A stretch of DNA of 54,701 nt from an uncultured Lachnospiraceae bacterium (GCA_910587895.1 CAJUOE010000053.1:1-54701); one strand, 5' to 3'. Counted from the first letter of the stretch, positions 22,390-31,986 are shown. The notes: generated from the letters alone by a model not told the origin. Numbers and translations: made by a program.

Positions 22390-24306
22390 ATGAACTATAC
22401 GCATTATATCGACAGCGCCTTGATAAATGGCTCTCATTATGGAAGAGGCGGCTTTGCTTCTCCCATGAAAGAACTGAACGAGCAGACGGTTCTGGTAGAA
22501 AACAGCAGGGAAAATAAAAATGACAGCTATCGTCAGAAAACAAAATATGACGACAGGGTAGACCGTTACTACAGTACATATGATTTAGGCGCTTTGCTGC
22601 AGAACAGCGACAGTTATCTGGAAGGAAAACTGGATACAAATGAAGATAAGGACTGCTATTTCTTTTCCTATTCCCAAAGGAAATTTTATGAGAAGATGGG
22701 CTTGGGAACGCAAGTTACGATCCGGCCGGAAAATATTCCGCAGGGCTGTAATTATGACCTGATTGTTTATGATATGCAGGGAAATCAGGTAGGGATAGCG
22801 AAAGATAATGGCAACGGGGTCAAGGAGCTTACCCTGCCGGATTGGAATGGATCAGACCGTTATACCATTAAGGTGGAAAATCACGGAGGCGGGAATGTGG
22901 ATTCAGAAACGCCTTACCGTATCCGCATTGCGGAAGAACGATATCAGAAACAGGAGAAGGCAGACGGCGGGCAAGAATACACGGAAGAACTTGAAAGGCT
23001 GCATCGGGAGCAATATGATTCCCTGCCGGAAGATGAACGCTATGCGGGAGAGAAAAGCGTGGAAGAGCTGTTGGAGAAAGAAGCATCCGGTGAATTGCTG
23101 GACAGGCAGGAGGAGGCATATCTGAAAATTTTTGCTAACCTGCATGATTATGAGCGGGCGTCGGCTCAGGGCAGAATACGAAACATATTGTTTCCGAAAA
23201 TGGAGGCAGCGTTGGAAAATGCAGGGATTCATGTACACGGGAAAGAGTTTGTCATAGAAATGGATATTTATGGGAAGGTAATCATTACCGGGGATTTATC
23301 GGACGAAGAAAAACAAAAAGCCGCAGGCGTGCTGGAAGAGCAGTTTGCCGATGAACTTTGGGACTGTCATATGCAGGCGTCAAATTATACCACAGCGGAA
23401 TTTAATCGGATTAACGCTTATAGGGATGTTTCTGTTTTTCTCAGAAAATCAACGGGAGGGCAGTATTCATGGAAGGACATTTCCGTGGATGGGAACGGAA
23501 AGATCAGCGGACTTCCCCAAAAGATGTGCCATCTGTTAAATTTGCAGGAAAGCAATGGCAGATACGAGCAGTTAAGGGATGACATTCTGATGCTTTATGA
23601 TTATGGACATATATATGAGATGGATGAGTTCTCCGATTATAAAGTAAGATATGAGGTGGTGGAATCGGACGTTAAGATTGGAAGTGAAAGAGAGCCTGCC
23701 ACAGACAAAAATACTCTGTCCATTTCTGTAGCGGATCAGCAGTTTGCCGTTTCCGTTGAGCAGACGCCGTCTGCTCTGGCGATGGGATCAGGAAAAATAA
23801 CTTCTGATTTGGAAACATTCAGAAACGCGGTAAATTCAATAAACGAGCCTCTCACCATCAATTGGAACGCAGTCGTTGACCCATATGGGATATTTAAGGG
23901 TTTGGCGATGGCGGAGTCCCGCCTGAAACAACTGGCAGACCCGACAGCGTCTAAAAATGATGAAGATATGCAAAAGGTGGCAGAAGAGTATGCGCAGGGC
24001 AAACTCGACATATTGATAGAAAAGAAAAAGGCGATGCAGGATTCGGGAATGGCAAAAAGCTATAGCGAGGAATACGCTGAATATAAAACAGCATATGACG
24101 CTTACCATTTGGAAAACGGCGGAAATTTAACAGCGGCGATGGAAGGCGATGCAAAAAAGGCATACCATATATATAAAAATATTATTGATGGGGTATCAGT
24201 TCCAATAGAAGATGCGGAATTTCTTATGCTGTATAATGGCACAATGTATTCAGCGGCCAGGAGCGAATATGTACGAAAAACGGATGGGCTGTATTATGCA
24301 ATGTAA
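22390..24306 (+). CDS. Unrecognised 638-residue protein with a PPC-like beta domain
   Basis: I do not recognise this protein as a whole. Residues ~72-185 (LEGKLDTNEDKDCYFFSYSQ, YDLIVYDMQGNQVGIAKDNG, YTIKVENHGGG) look like a bacterial pre-peptidase C-terminal (PPC) beta-sandwich, normally found on secreted proteins. Then come a Glu/Lys-rich helical stretch (~190-265), a mixed region, and a helical C-terminal third with many short charged helices. There is no signal peptide, membrane helix or wall anchor; the N-terminus MNYTHYIDSALINGSHYGRGG is polar. GGAGGG precedes the ATG. Possibly a non-classically exported or cytosolic protein. Function unknown. Confidence 0.75.
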   Translation: MNYTHYIDSALINGSHYGRGGFASPMKELNEQTVLVENSRENKNDSYRQKTKYDDRVDRYYSTYDLGALLQNSDSYLEGKLDTNEDKDCYFFSYSQRKFYEKMGLGTQVTIRPENIPQGCNYDLIVYDMQGNQVGIAKDNGNGVKELTLPDWNGSDRYTIKVENHGGGNVDSETPYRIRIAEERYQKQEKADGGQEYTEELERLHREQYDSLPEDERYAGEKSVEELLEKEASGELLDRQEEAYLKIFANLHDYERASAQGRIRNILFPKMEAALENAGIHVHGKEFVIEMDIYGKVIITGDLSDEEKQKAAGVLEEQFADELWDCHMQASNYTTAEFNRINAYRDVSVFLRKSTGGQYSWKDISVDGNGKISGLPQKMCHLLNLQESNGRYEQLRDDILMLYDYGHIYEMDEFSDYKVRYEVVESDVKIGSEREPATDKNTLSISVADQQFAVSVEQTPSALAMGSGKITSDLETFRNAVNSINEPLTINWNAVVDPYGIFKGLAMAESRLKQLADPTASKNDEDMQKVAEEYAQGKLDILIEKKKAMQDSGMAKSYSEEYAEYKTAYDAYHLENGGNLTAAMEGDAKKAYHIYKNIIDGVSVPIEDAEFLMLYNGTMYSAARSEYVRKTDGLYYAM

Positions 24307-24372
24307 TAACACTTCGTTAAAACAGGGGGATGCCTTTGGCAGCAGAGACATCTTGCACTATGAGATTATAAT

Positions 24373-25249
24373 ATGGGGAAAGCAAGATAAATATTGTAAA
24401 CGCGAGCACAGGATATCAAGGCAAAATGTACCGCAAAAAACAGTGTATTTTTAGACCTTTTTCAAGATAAAAAGAATTTACTTGCGCTGTATAAAACATT
24501 GCATCCAGAGGATATAGACGCAACAGAGGATGCATTGGATATTGTTACGATAGATAATGTATTGACAGATAATCTTTATAATGATTTGGGTATTATGGTA
24601 GGCAATAACAGGTTGCTCTTGTTTTTGGAGGCGCAGTCAAGCTGGACGGTAAATATCTTAATCAGAATATTATTGTATTTAGCACAGAGTTACCATGAAT
24701 ATTTTGAGAGAACCAGTCAGAGCCTATATAAGAGCAAAAAGGTAAAAATGCCAAAACCCGAATTATATGTAATATACACAGGCAACAAAGGCAGAAAACC
24801 GGATACAATATCTTTATCACAAGAGTTTTTTGATGGTGCGGATATTGACATTGAGATAAAAGCCAAAGTGATATATGAGAGCGATAAGGTCAACATTATC
24901 AATGAGTACATTGTTTTTTTGCAAGATTTTTAATGAGCAGATAAAAGAACATGGAATGACAAAACAGGCAGTTACAGAGACAATCCGTATTTGCAAGGAT
25001 AGAAATATTTTAAAACAATATTTAAGTAGCAAGGAAGTGGAGGTAGTAACGATTATGATGAGTTTATTTGATGATGAGCAGATAATGAGAACTTATGCGA
25101 AAGATATTAAAAGGGAAACATTGATGGAAAATGCTAAACATATGTTAAAGATGGGAAAATTGACGGTTGAGGAAATTCCAGTCTGTTATCCCGATTTGAC
25201 GATTGATGATGCAAGAGAAATCGAAGAAGAAATTATACAATTTGCATAG
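24373..25249 (+). pseudogene. Broken Rpn-family / PD-(D/E)XK transposase gene
   Basis: The translated pieces read as one member of the Rpn/PD-(D/E)XK transposase family: KNSVFLDLFQDKKNLLALYK, LHPEDIDATEDALDI, LTDNLYNDLGIMV, LFLEAQSSWTVNILIR, KMPKPELYVIYTG, IRICKDRNILKQYLSS. The likely start is ATG 24373, but two stop codons follow in frame (24388 and 24397). Near the T7 run around 24913-24919 the frame shifts, so the second half is read from another frame to 25249. The nuclease core (LFLEAQS) is otherwise intact, so inactivation looks recent. It is a different subtype from the gene at 18504. Confidence 0.8.
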
Positions 25250-25354
25250 TCAATGATATCAATCGAAACAAAATGTAATAACAGTGTAAAGGTGCATTGA
25301 TCAGCCTTTTGACAAGAGCAATAGCAGGGAAGACCTTAAATATATTCTATAATA

Positions 25355-25388
25355 TTAAAAAAGTTGCATTTAGCAGCTTTTTTTCTTT
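25355..25388. terminator. Hairpin with A- and T-tracts before the arabinofuranosidase
   Basis: AGTTGC (25362-25367) and GCAGCT around a five-base loop, with AAAAAA before and TTTTTTT after, could end transcription on either strand. It closes the pseudogene region. The stem is short. Confidence 0.45.
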
Positions 25389-25397
25389 TGTTATAAT
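25389..25397 (+). promoter_or_regulatory. Extended -10 element before the arabinofuranosidase
   Basis: TGT-TATAAT (TATAAT 25392-25397), 66 bp before the gene start. The -35 region overlaps the hairpin and is poor, so an activator may be needed. This is the best candidate in the 214-bp gap. Confidence 0.4.
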
Positions 25398-25463
25398 TAT
25401 TTATAGTATTCAATAAAAAGAGATTGAGGATAACCTGTATTGTTGAAGGAAAGGAGAAGAACG

Positions 25464-28400
25464 ATGATGTTTAAAAAGTTACGTGGGGCAGTGGGGCTGC
25501 TGTTGGCAGGGGCGCTGCTCTTTACATCAATTCCCGCATCAACATTGCCGAATGTGGCGGTGGCGGCGGAAAAATGGGAGGAAGTAGAGAATCCGACGCT
25601 TCGTGATTACGCGACGCCTTCCGTAAGCTATAATAATCCGGGACAGGGGCCGGACAAGTTTGCAGATGAGGATATGGTATCATTCTGGAATGGGTGGGGG
25701 GACCCGAACCTCCTGTCTCAGGATCAGTGGATGATGTATGATCTTGGCAGCAGGAAAGCAGAGATTAACGGCATGAGCGTGCTGTTTTTTGACGATAATG
25801 GCGGGGTTTTGCTTCCGACAGCCATTAAGGTGGAATATATGACGGATGCCGGAGGGTGGCAGGAAGTGAGCCGGAAGGGCGATTGGACGCTTGTGGCAAA
25901 TCAGGAAAAGTCATACGCGTTTGAACCGGTCACGACTTCTAAAATACGTGTCACAATGACGCATGGAACATTAAACAATAATAAAGTCGCTGTGGCTGTC
26001 CGGGATTGGAAACTCCTTGGGGATATCCCGGCAGATTTCCCGAGACCAACGGTAGTAACGCCGGAAGCGCCAAGTCCGGATTTACAGTTGACAGATGCGG
26101 CAGTTTACGCCGTTCCAAGTACGGATTATGTGGCGGACTGGGACAGGGTAGAAGGCATCAACAATGCGGATTTTGAACCGACCGCTTCCGTTGATACGAG
26201 GATAGACGGAGATGGAAATGGACTGGGCTGGGGAAATTATTACAGCGCGCCCGGTTCCGTACACTGGCTTCAGTATGACTGGGGTGCGGCATTGACGACA
26301 AAGACCTTCCAGGTATACTGGCATGGCAGCGATAATGGCCTGAAGATTCCGTCAAAGGTTGAATTTCAGTATAAAAATGGCAATGGAGGCTGGCAGGATG
26401 CACAGATAAAATCCAATAAAAAGAATTACTCTAAATATAACACGTATAATCAGATTACGTTAGAGCAGCCGATAACGGCAACCTCCATCCGTATGAATAT
26501 GACGGTTGCCGATGGCGCGGTTGGCAGCGGCGTGTACCGTTGGAAGGTTTATTCCGATATCAGTGATGAATTCGTGGTAGCTGCGGCGGCAAATTCCCTG
26601 GAGATTCCGGAAGTGAGGGAAGGCAGGGTATCCAGCCGTGTTTATGACAAACTGACGCTTGCGTCTAAAATGATTAATGATCAGGTAAATGTAAGCTGGA
26701 AGAGCAAGAATGCAGACGTTATTTCGGATGACGGCGTAATTACGCCTCCGGCAGGGAATAAGAAGGTGACCCTGACGGCGACCTGCAGCAAGGCGGGCAA
26801 ACCCGAGGTTAAGGCAGACAAAGATGTTGAATTTCTGATATTGTCGAAGGATACCACAGAGTATCAGATGACGATTGACCGGACGAAGAGGGGCGTGGAC
26901 ATCAGCCAGGAACTTTACGGCGTATTTTATGAAGACATCAACAGTTCCGCAGACGGCGGACTTTCCTCGGAGCTTGTAAAGAATAATTCCTTTGAGAATT
27001 ACCAGAATCTGCATGAGACGACCGCTCCGGAGGTCAAAGGAGATCAGAATTCCTGGAAACTTCACTGGAACAGCAGCAATGCAGGCGGTTTTGTGGTAGA
27101 GCGGACAGATGGACTCAATGCAAACAATAAGAACTATGCGAAGATTACTGGTAACCAGACCTTATCCAACCATGGATTTGTAGGAAGGGCAACGCTGGAT
27201 AAATCTGCAATGGCAATCCGCAAAGATGCCAAATATGAGTTCTCTATGTTTATGAAAGCAGACAGCGCCTATGCTGGAAACGTCAAGGTCAAAGTTATGG
27301 GTGACGATGGGGCATCGCTCACCGATGAGGTAGCCGTTCCCCTGGTAAAAGATGGCACATGGAATAAGGTTAAGGCATCCCTGACCGGAACGAAACAGGA
27401 ACTTGGAACTTTGGTTCTGACATTTGAGGGGGCCGGGGCGTCCGACGCCATGTATATCGACATGGTATCCCTGATACCGACAGACAGCTATGGATATGGC
27501 AATAAAAATTATTCTTATGGCGCAGGCCTCAGAAAAGACCTAGTGGAGAAATTGCAGCAGTTAAATCCCGGTTTTATCCGTTTTCCGGGTGGCTGTGTTG
27601 TCGAGGGAAGTTACGGCACAGACGGTTATTATAATTGGGAGGACTCCGTTGGCCCGTTGGAAGAGCGAAGGGCAATCGGAAGTTACTGGGGCAGCCCGTG
27701 GAAATCCGTGAATTATGGAACGGCACAGGATAAATACGGCTATATGATGTCCTATCAGTTTGGTTACCATGAGATTCTTACGCTCTGTGAAGATCTGGGC
27801 GCACAGGCATTCCCGATTTTGAGTGCAGGTATCTTCTGCCAGTTTACGGACACAGCGGCGGTGTCTCTTAAGGGAGAGCAGTTAAAGCCGTTCGCAGACC
27901 ATGCAACACACCTGATAGATTACTGCTGGGGAGATCCGAACAGCGCGGATGCGACGCAGTCATACTGGGCGAAGAAACGTGTCGCCAATGGACATGCGGC
28001 TCCGTTTGACCTGAATTATCTGGGTATCGGCAATGAGAACTGGGATGACGCCAGACAGGGTGTGTCCTATCAGGATAACTTTAAATGGATTAAAAATTAT
28101 GTAGAAAAATATGTCAAAGAGCACTATACGAACCGGAAAATCACATTGATTTCCTCTACTGGGCCATATTACCAGGGCAGCCAGAATACAGATGCTTGGA
28201 CCTGGCTTAACAGGGATATGCCGGGTGAGACGCTGGTGGATGAGCATTACTACATTAATTATGGAGGAGACGGCAGCAATACGCTTCTCAATTCCGATTA
28301 TATTTACGATAGCTACAAACGTCTGGACGAAGGCGGCAGCAATGTATTCGTTGGCGAGTATGCAGGGCACCTGACTTCCACAAAGGAAAATGTGCTTGAT

Positions 28401-29678
28401 ACGGCAATCAGCGAGGCGGCTTACATGACAGGTCTTGAGCGTAATGCAGATATTGTCCGCCATGCCTCTTACGCACCACTTTTTGAGCGTGAAGGATGCA
28501 GGGATTGGGATTACAACCTGATCAAATTCGATGCTTACAACAGTTATGGTACGCCGAGCTATTATGTGCAGACCATGTATTCCAACAATTATGGCAAGCG
28601 AATTATCAACACGACACTGGAGAAGTATGACGCTGGAAATGGCGAGACAACTTCCTATGATGAAAAGAGAGGACATCAGACCGATTTATATTATGTAACT
28701 TCCGAGGATGACAATTACCTGTATACCAAGCTGGTAAACCATGCGGATTATCCCAAGGAAATCACGCTGAACTATCCGGGCGTCAAGGATGGAACGAAGG
28801 TGGAACTGATCAGCCTTTCCGGCAAAGCCATGGACATGAACACGATGGCAGAACCGACGAAGATTGCTCCGGTAACGACGAACCAGACGTTATCCGGCGA
28901 ATCTATGACTTACCAGGTTCCGGCAATGTCCCTTACGGTAGTGAAAGTGGAGCATACGCCGAAAGCGCCCTCAGTTGATACCGGTGCGAAACCGGAGACG
29001 GTTACAGCGTTGACGAATTCTGTCGATGCGGCATCAAAGAATTACAACAAGGCTAATTATACGGCCGCAAGCTGGAGTGTGTTTGAGAAAGCGCTGAAAG
29101 AGGCACAGGAAGTCCTCGCCAATAAAGATGCAACGCAGGCACAGGTGGATGCAGCAAAGACGAATCTGGAAAATGCAATCCGGGCTTTGCAAGCATTTAC
29201 TGTCACGAAGAAGAAAGCAACTATTGGCCTGAAGGAAAGCTTTTCTGTAAAGAGCAATGGCAGCACGTATACGACATCCAAGTCCAATATCGTTAAGATA
29301 ACCAATGCCAAGACAGGCCAGGTAAAAGGTATGAAGACCGGCACGGCAGTTGTAAAGGCAACGAACAACACAACTGGAAAGATTACGGAGTACACGATTA
29401 CCGTTAAGAAAGCGCCGAAGAAGATTTCTAAGGTGACCTTCAATAAGAAGGCAATTAAGAATAAGAAGGCAACCTTAAAGAAAGGCAAATCTGCAGCCCT
29501 GAAGGTAACGCTGCCGAAGGGAACGGCAAGCTATAAGATTACGTACACTTCTTCGAAGAAGAAGATTGCCACGGTAGACGCCAAAGGTAAGATTAAGGCG
29601 AAGAAGAAAGGTAAAACCACGATTACGGTTAAGACCTTCAACAAGAAGAAAATGACATTCACGCTGACAGTAAAATAA
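25464..29678 (+). CDS. Secreted multidomain alpha-L-arabinofuranosidase (GH51-type)
   Basis: A 1404-residue exported enzyme that would release arabinose from arabinan or arabinoxylan. In order: signal peptide (cleavage after ~A35, VAVAA/EKW); two discoidin-like carbohydrate-binding domains (~40-190, ~205-370); an Ig-like domain (~375-465); GH51 region with an inserted CBM4/9-like domain (catalytic part from ~470 to 1165). The acid/base is Glu858 in YLGIGNENWDD and the nucleophile Glu965 in FVGEYAGH; NPGFIRFPGGC is also typical. After it come a FIVAR-like helical domain (~1180-1245) and two lysine-rich Big_2 domains. ATG 25464 follows AAAGGAG; an upstream in-frame TTG is unlikely. It lacks LPxTG. 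A strong terminator follows. Confidence 0.88.
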   Translation: MMFKKLRGAVGLLLAGALLFTSIPASTLPNVAVAAEKWEEVENPTLRDYATPSVSYNNPGQGPDKFADEDMVSFWNGWGDPNLLSQDQWMMYDLGSRKAEINGMSVLFFDDNGGVLLPTAIKVEYMTDAGGWQEVSRKGDWTLVANQEKSYAFEPVTTSKIRVTMTHGTLNNNKVAVAVRDWKLLGDIPADFPRPTVVTPEAPSPDLQLTDAAVYAVPSTDYVADWDRVEGINNADFEPTASVDTRIDGDGNGLGWGNYYSAPGSVHWLQYDWGAALTTKTFQVYWHGSDNGLKIPSKVEFQYKNGNGGWQDAQIKSNKKNYSKYNTYNQITLEQPITATSIRMNMTVADGAVGSGVYRWKVYSDISDEFVVAAAANSLEIPEVREGRVSSRVYDKLTLASKMINDQVNVSWKSKNADVISDDGVITPPAGNKKVTLTATCSKAGKPEVKADKDVEFLILSKDTTEYQMTIDRTKRGVDISQELYGVFYEDINSSADGGLSSELVKNNSFENYQNLHETTAPEVKGDQNSWKLHWNSSNAGGFVVERTDGLNANNKNYAKITGNQTLSNHGFVGRATLDKSAMAIRKDAKYEFSMFMKADSAYAGNVKVKVMGDDGASLTDEVAVPLVKDGTWNKVKASLTGTKQELGTLVLTFEGAGASDAMYIDMVSLIPTDSYGYGNKNYSYGAGLRKDLVEKLQQLNPGFIRFPGGCVVEGSYGTDGYYNWEDSVGPLEERRAIGSYWGSPWKSVNYGTAQDKYGYMMSYQFGYHEILTLCEDLGAQAFPILSAGIFCQFTDTAAVSLKGEQLKPFADHATHLIDYCWGDPNSADATQSYWAKKRVANGHAAPFDLNYLGIGNENWDDARQGVSYQDNFKWIKNYVEKYVKEHYTNRKITLISSTGPYYQGSQNTDAWTWLNRDMPGETLVDEHYYINYGGDGSNTLLNSDYIYDSYKRLDEGGSNVFVGEYAGHLTSTKENVLDTAISEAAYMTGLERNADIVRHASYAPLFEREGCRDWDYNLIKFDAYNSYGTPSYYVQTMYSNNYGKRIINTTLEKYDAGNGETTSYDEKRGHQTDLYYVTSEDDNYLYTKLVNHADYPKEITLNYPGVKDGTKVELISLSGKAMDMNTMAEPTKIAPVTTNQTLSGESMTYQVPAMSLTVVKVEHTPKAPSVDTGAKPETVTALTNSVDAASKNYNKANYTAASWSVFEKALKEAQEVLANKDATQAQVDAAKTNLENAIRALQAFTVTKKKATIGLKESFSVKSNGSTYTTSKSNIVKITNAKTGQVKGMKTGTAVVKATNNTTGKITEYTITVKKAPKKISKVTFNKKAIKNKKATLKKGKSAALKVTLPKGTASYKITYTSSKKKIATVDAKGKIKAKKKGKTTITVKTFNKKKMTFTLTVK

Positions 29679-29721
29679 TTGTTGTATTTGCCTCAAATAG
29701 CATGATGGCAGAAAACAGACC

Positions 29722-29760
29722 GCCGCATCGGCTGGGAAACCAGTCCGGTGCGGCATTTTT
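29722..29760 (+). terminator. Rho-independent terminator of the arabinofuranosidase gene
   Basis: GCCGCATCGG (29722-29731) pairs with CCGGTGCGGC (29745-29754), with an inner CTGG/CCAG extension; ATTTTT follows. Confidence 0.88.
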
Positions 29761-29818
29761 GTCTGATAGGAAAGACCTTGGCTGCATTGTTTTGCCAGAA
29801 AATATTTTACAGGAAAAA

Positions 29819-29876
29819 TCTGGAACGCTTCTGGAACACCCCGGGCAGCCTTCTGGAACACCCCCTGCGCTATAAT
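29819..29876 (+). promoter_or_regulatory. Fatty acid operon promoter with three phased TCTGGAAC sites
   Basis: TATAAT at 29871-29876 has no recognisable -35 (GCCTTC at the proper place). Upstream, TCTGGAAC occurs at 29819, 29830 and 29852, that is 11 and 22 bp apart, one and two helical turns. The last two copies extend to 15 identical bases (CTTCTGGAACACCCC). The last copy covers the -35 region. This is the pattern expected for a regulator binding on one face of the DNA. It matches neither the FapR nor the FabT site as I know them. Confidence 0.65.
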
Positions 29877-29927
29877 GACCTCGAAAACAGCAGGAAACTG
29901 CATAAAATCTGATTGGAGGAAAAAAAG

Positions 29928-30152
29928 ATGTATTTTGATGTAATAGCAAAAATAGTAGCAGAACGTACCGGATGTGAGGTTTCAGCGGTGAAACCGGAGA
30001 GCACCTTTACGGAGCTTGGAATTGACTCCCTTGATACCGTAGAGCTTTTGATGAACCTGGAAGATGAAATCGGAATTGAAATTGATTTGGATCAGAAGGT
30101 GGAAACCATTAAAGATCTGGATGAGTTCATTCAGAGCAAGCAGGGTAAATAA
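29928..30152 (+). CDS. acpP: Acyl carrier protein
   Basis: A 74-residue carrier that holds growing acyl chains on 4'-phosphopantetheine. The attachment site is Ser34 in LGIDSLDTVELLM. The start at 29928 follows GATTGGAGG; upstream codons in frame lie over that site. First gene of the type II fatty acid synthesis operon, 2 bp before fabK. Confidence 0.95.
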   Translation: MYFDVIAKIVAERTGCEVSAVKPESTFTELGIDSLDTVELLMNLEDEIGIEIDLDQKVETIKDLDEFIQSKQGK

Positions 30153-30154
30153 TT

Positions 30155-31099
30155 ATGATAAAATCGGAAATTTGTGAGCTGTTGGGAATAACGTATCCGA
30201 TATTCCAGGGCGGCATGGCATGGATTGCAGACGGAAAGCTTGCGGCGGCCGTATCAGAAGGCGGTGGTCTTGGCATTATCGCGGCGGGAAATGCCCCCGG
30301 CGACTATGTAAGGGAACAGATACAGATTGCCCGGTCGCTGACCGAAAAGCCTATCGGCGTAAATATCATGCTGCTGAGTCCGTTTGCGGATGAAGTTGCG
30401 CAGGTTGTAATCGAAGAGAAAGTAAACGTCGTTACCACAGGAGCCGGTAATCCGTCCAAATATATCAAAGATTGGAAAGCGGCTGGAATCCATGTGATTC
30501 CAGTGGTCGCATCTGTGGCACTTGCAAAATTGATGACACGGCTCGGAGCGTCTGCACTCATTGCCGAGGGTGGTGAGAGCGGCGGCCATGTGGGCGAGCT
30601 TACTACAATGGTTCTGGTTCCGCAGATCTGCGATGCGACGACGCTTCCGGTCATTGCCGCCGGCGGCATTGCCGATGGAAGGGGATTTGCGGCAGCATTG
30701 ATGCTAGGCGCTTGCGGCGTGCAGATGGGAACGCGCTTTTTAAGTGCAGAGGAGTGTAGCATCCACGCCTCATACAAAGAGAAAATTATTAAGGCGACCG
30801 ACCTTTGCACGATGGTAACGGGAAAACGTCTGGGACACCCGGTACGCAGCTTACGTACACAGTTTGCAAGGGATTATTCGAAAGCGGAATACGGCGGTAT
30901 GCCGGATGAGGAACTGGAGATGCTTGGAAACGGCGCGCTGCGCCTTGCAGTACAGAAAGGCGATGACAAGAAGGGATGTTTCCTTTCCGGGCAGGTTGCA
31001 GCGATGGTAAAACAGGAACAGCCGGCAGGCGAGATTATAAAGGAAGTTATGGAAGGGGCAGAGCCTGTCCTTCGGAGGGCGTCACAATGGGTAAAATAG
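30155..31099 (+). CDS. fabK: Enoyl-ACP reductase II (FMN-dependent)
   Basis: A 314-residue TIM-barrel flavoenzyme of the FabK/2-nitropropane dioxygenase family that does the last reduction of each elongation cycle. Motifs: YPIFQGGMAWIAD at the N-terminus, AEGGESGGHVGE with the catalytic His145, AAGGIADGRG and GACGVQMGTRFL for FMN. FabK rather than FabI fits Clostridia and Streptococci. It overlaps fabD by 13 bp. Confidence 0.93.
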   Translation: MIKSEICELLGITYPIFQGGMAWIADGKLAAAVSEGGGLGIIAAGNAPGDYVREQIQIARSLTEKPIGVNIMLLSPFADEVAQVVIEEKVNVVTTGAGNPSKYIKDWKAAGIHVIPVVASVALAKLMTRLGASALIAEGGESGGHVGELTTMVLVPQICDATTLPVIAAGGIADGRGFAAALMLGACGVQMGTRFLSAEECSIHASYKEKIIKATDLCTMVTGKRLGHPVRSLRTQFARDYSKAEYGGMPDEELEMLGNGALRLAVQKGDDKKGCFLSGQVAAMVKQEQPAGEIIKEVMEGAEPVLRRASQWVK

Positions 31100-31986
31100 C
31101 ATTTGTTTTTTCGGGTCAGGGCGACCAGTATCCGGGAATGGGTAAGGAGCTGGCAGAAACATATCCGGCAGCATCCATTGTCTTTGGAATGTGCGACCGC
31201 CTGCGTCCCGGTACTTCCGCTCAATGTTTTGAGGGAACGGAAGAAGAATTAAAAGAGACAAAAAACACGCAGCCGTGTCTGTATGCCTTTGAACTGGCGG
31301 CAGTCGCAGTTTTGCGGGAAAAAGGATACCGCCCCATGGCAGTGGCTGGTTTTTCGCTCGGAGAGATAGCGGCGGCAGCGGCGGCGGATATCTTTGATTA
31401 TGAGACAGGATTTCAGCTCGTCTGCAAGCGTGGGGAGCTGATGCAGCATGAGGCGGAAAAGTTTGATACCGCGATGGCGGCGGTTGTGAAATTGTCGCCC
31501 AAACAGGTACAGGAAATCTGTGAGAAATATCCGGACGTCTACGCCGTGAATTTCAATGCGCCTGGGCAGGTAAGCGTTTCCGGTTTGGCCTCACAGATGA
31601 AAGCATTTTCTGCGGAGGTAAAAAAAGCAGGAGGAAGGGCAATTCCCCTGAAAGTAAAAGGTGCGTTCCACTCTCCGTTTATGGACGGGGCAGCCCATGC
31701 ATTTGCGGCAGAGCTTGCAAAAGTTGATATGAAGGACATGGCAATAAAGTTATATTCAAATTTAACTTCTGAGCCATATACGGAAGATGCAGTAAGTTTG
31801 TTATCAAAACAAATTTGCAATCCGGTACAGTGGGAAAAACTTGTAAGAAATATGATAAAAGATGGAATTGACACTTTTATTGAAATTGGGCCTGGAAAGA
31901 CGCTTACGAATATGATCCATAAAATTTCACCGGAAGTGACGGCGTGTTCCGTCATGGATTATCTGACGGAGGTGGAGTCATGTTAA
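31087..31986 (+). CDS. fabD: Malonyl-CoA:ACP transacylase
   Basis: A 299-residue enzyme that loads malonate onto ACP. It has FVFSGQGDQYPGMGKEL at the N-terminus, the nucleophile in GFSLGE (Ser90) and the catalytic His196 in GAFHSPFM. ATG 31087 lies inside the end of fabK behind GGAGGGC; the frame is open further up, but that part overlaps fabK and has no start signal. The usual GHSLGE is GFSLGE here. It overlaps fabG by 7 bp. Confidence 0.92.
   Translation: MGKIAFVFSGQGDQYPGMGKELAETYPAASIVFGMCDRLRPGTSAQCFEGTEEELKETKNTQPCLYAFELAAVAVLREKGYRPMAVAGFSLGEIAAAAAADIFDYETGFQLVCKRGELMQHEAEKFDTAMAAVVKLSPKQVQEICEKYPDVYAVNFNAPGQVSVSGLASQMKAFSAEVKKAGGRAIPLKVKGAFHSPFMDGAAHAFAAELAKVDMKDMAIKLYSNLTSEPYTEDAVSLLSKQICNPVQWEKLVRNMIKDGIDTFIEIGPGKTLTNMIHKISPEVTACSVMDYLTEVESC

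Noticed and set aside
18504..24306. Possible composite transposon between the two Rpn-family genes
   Set aside because: The two genes belong to different subtypes, no terminal inverted repeats or target duplications are visible, and the genes between look like ordinary chromosomal operons.
25309..25314. TTGACA as -35 of the arabinofuranosidase promoter
   Set aside because: No -10 box lies 16-18 bp downstream; the TATAAT at 25348 is 33 bp away.
29819..29864. FapR or FabT operator in front of the fatty acid operon
   Set aside because: TCTGGAAC repeats are direct, not the long palindromes those repressors use.
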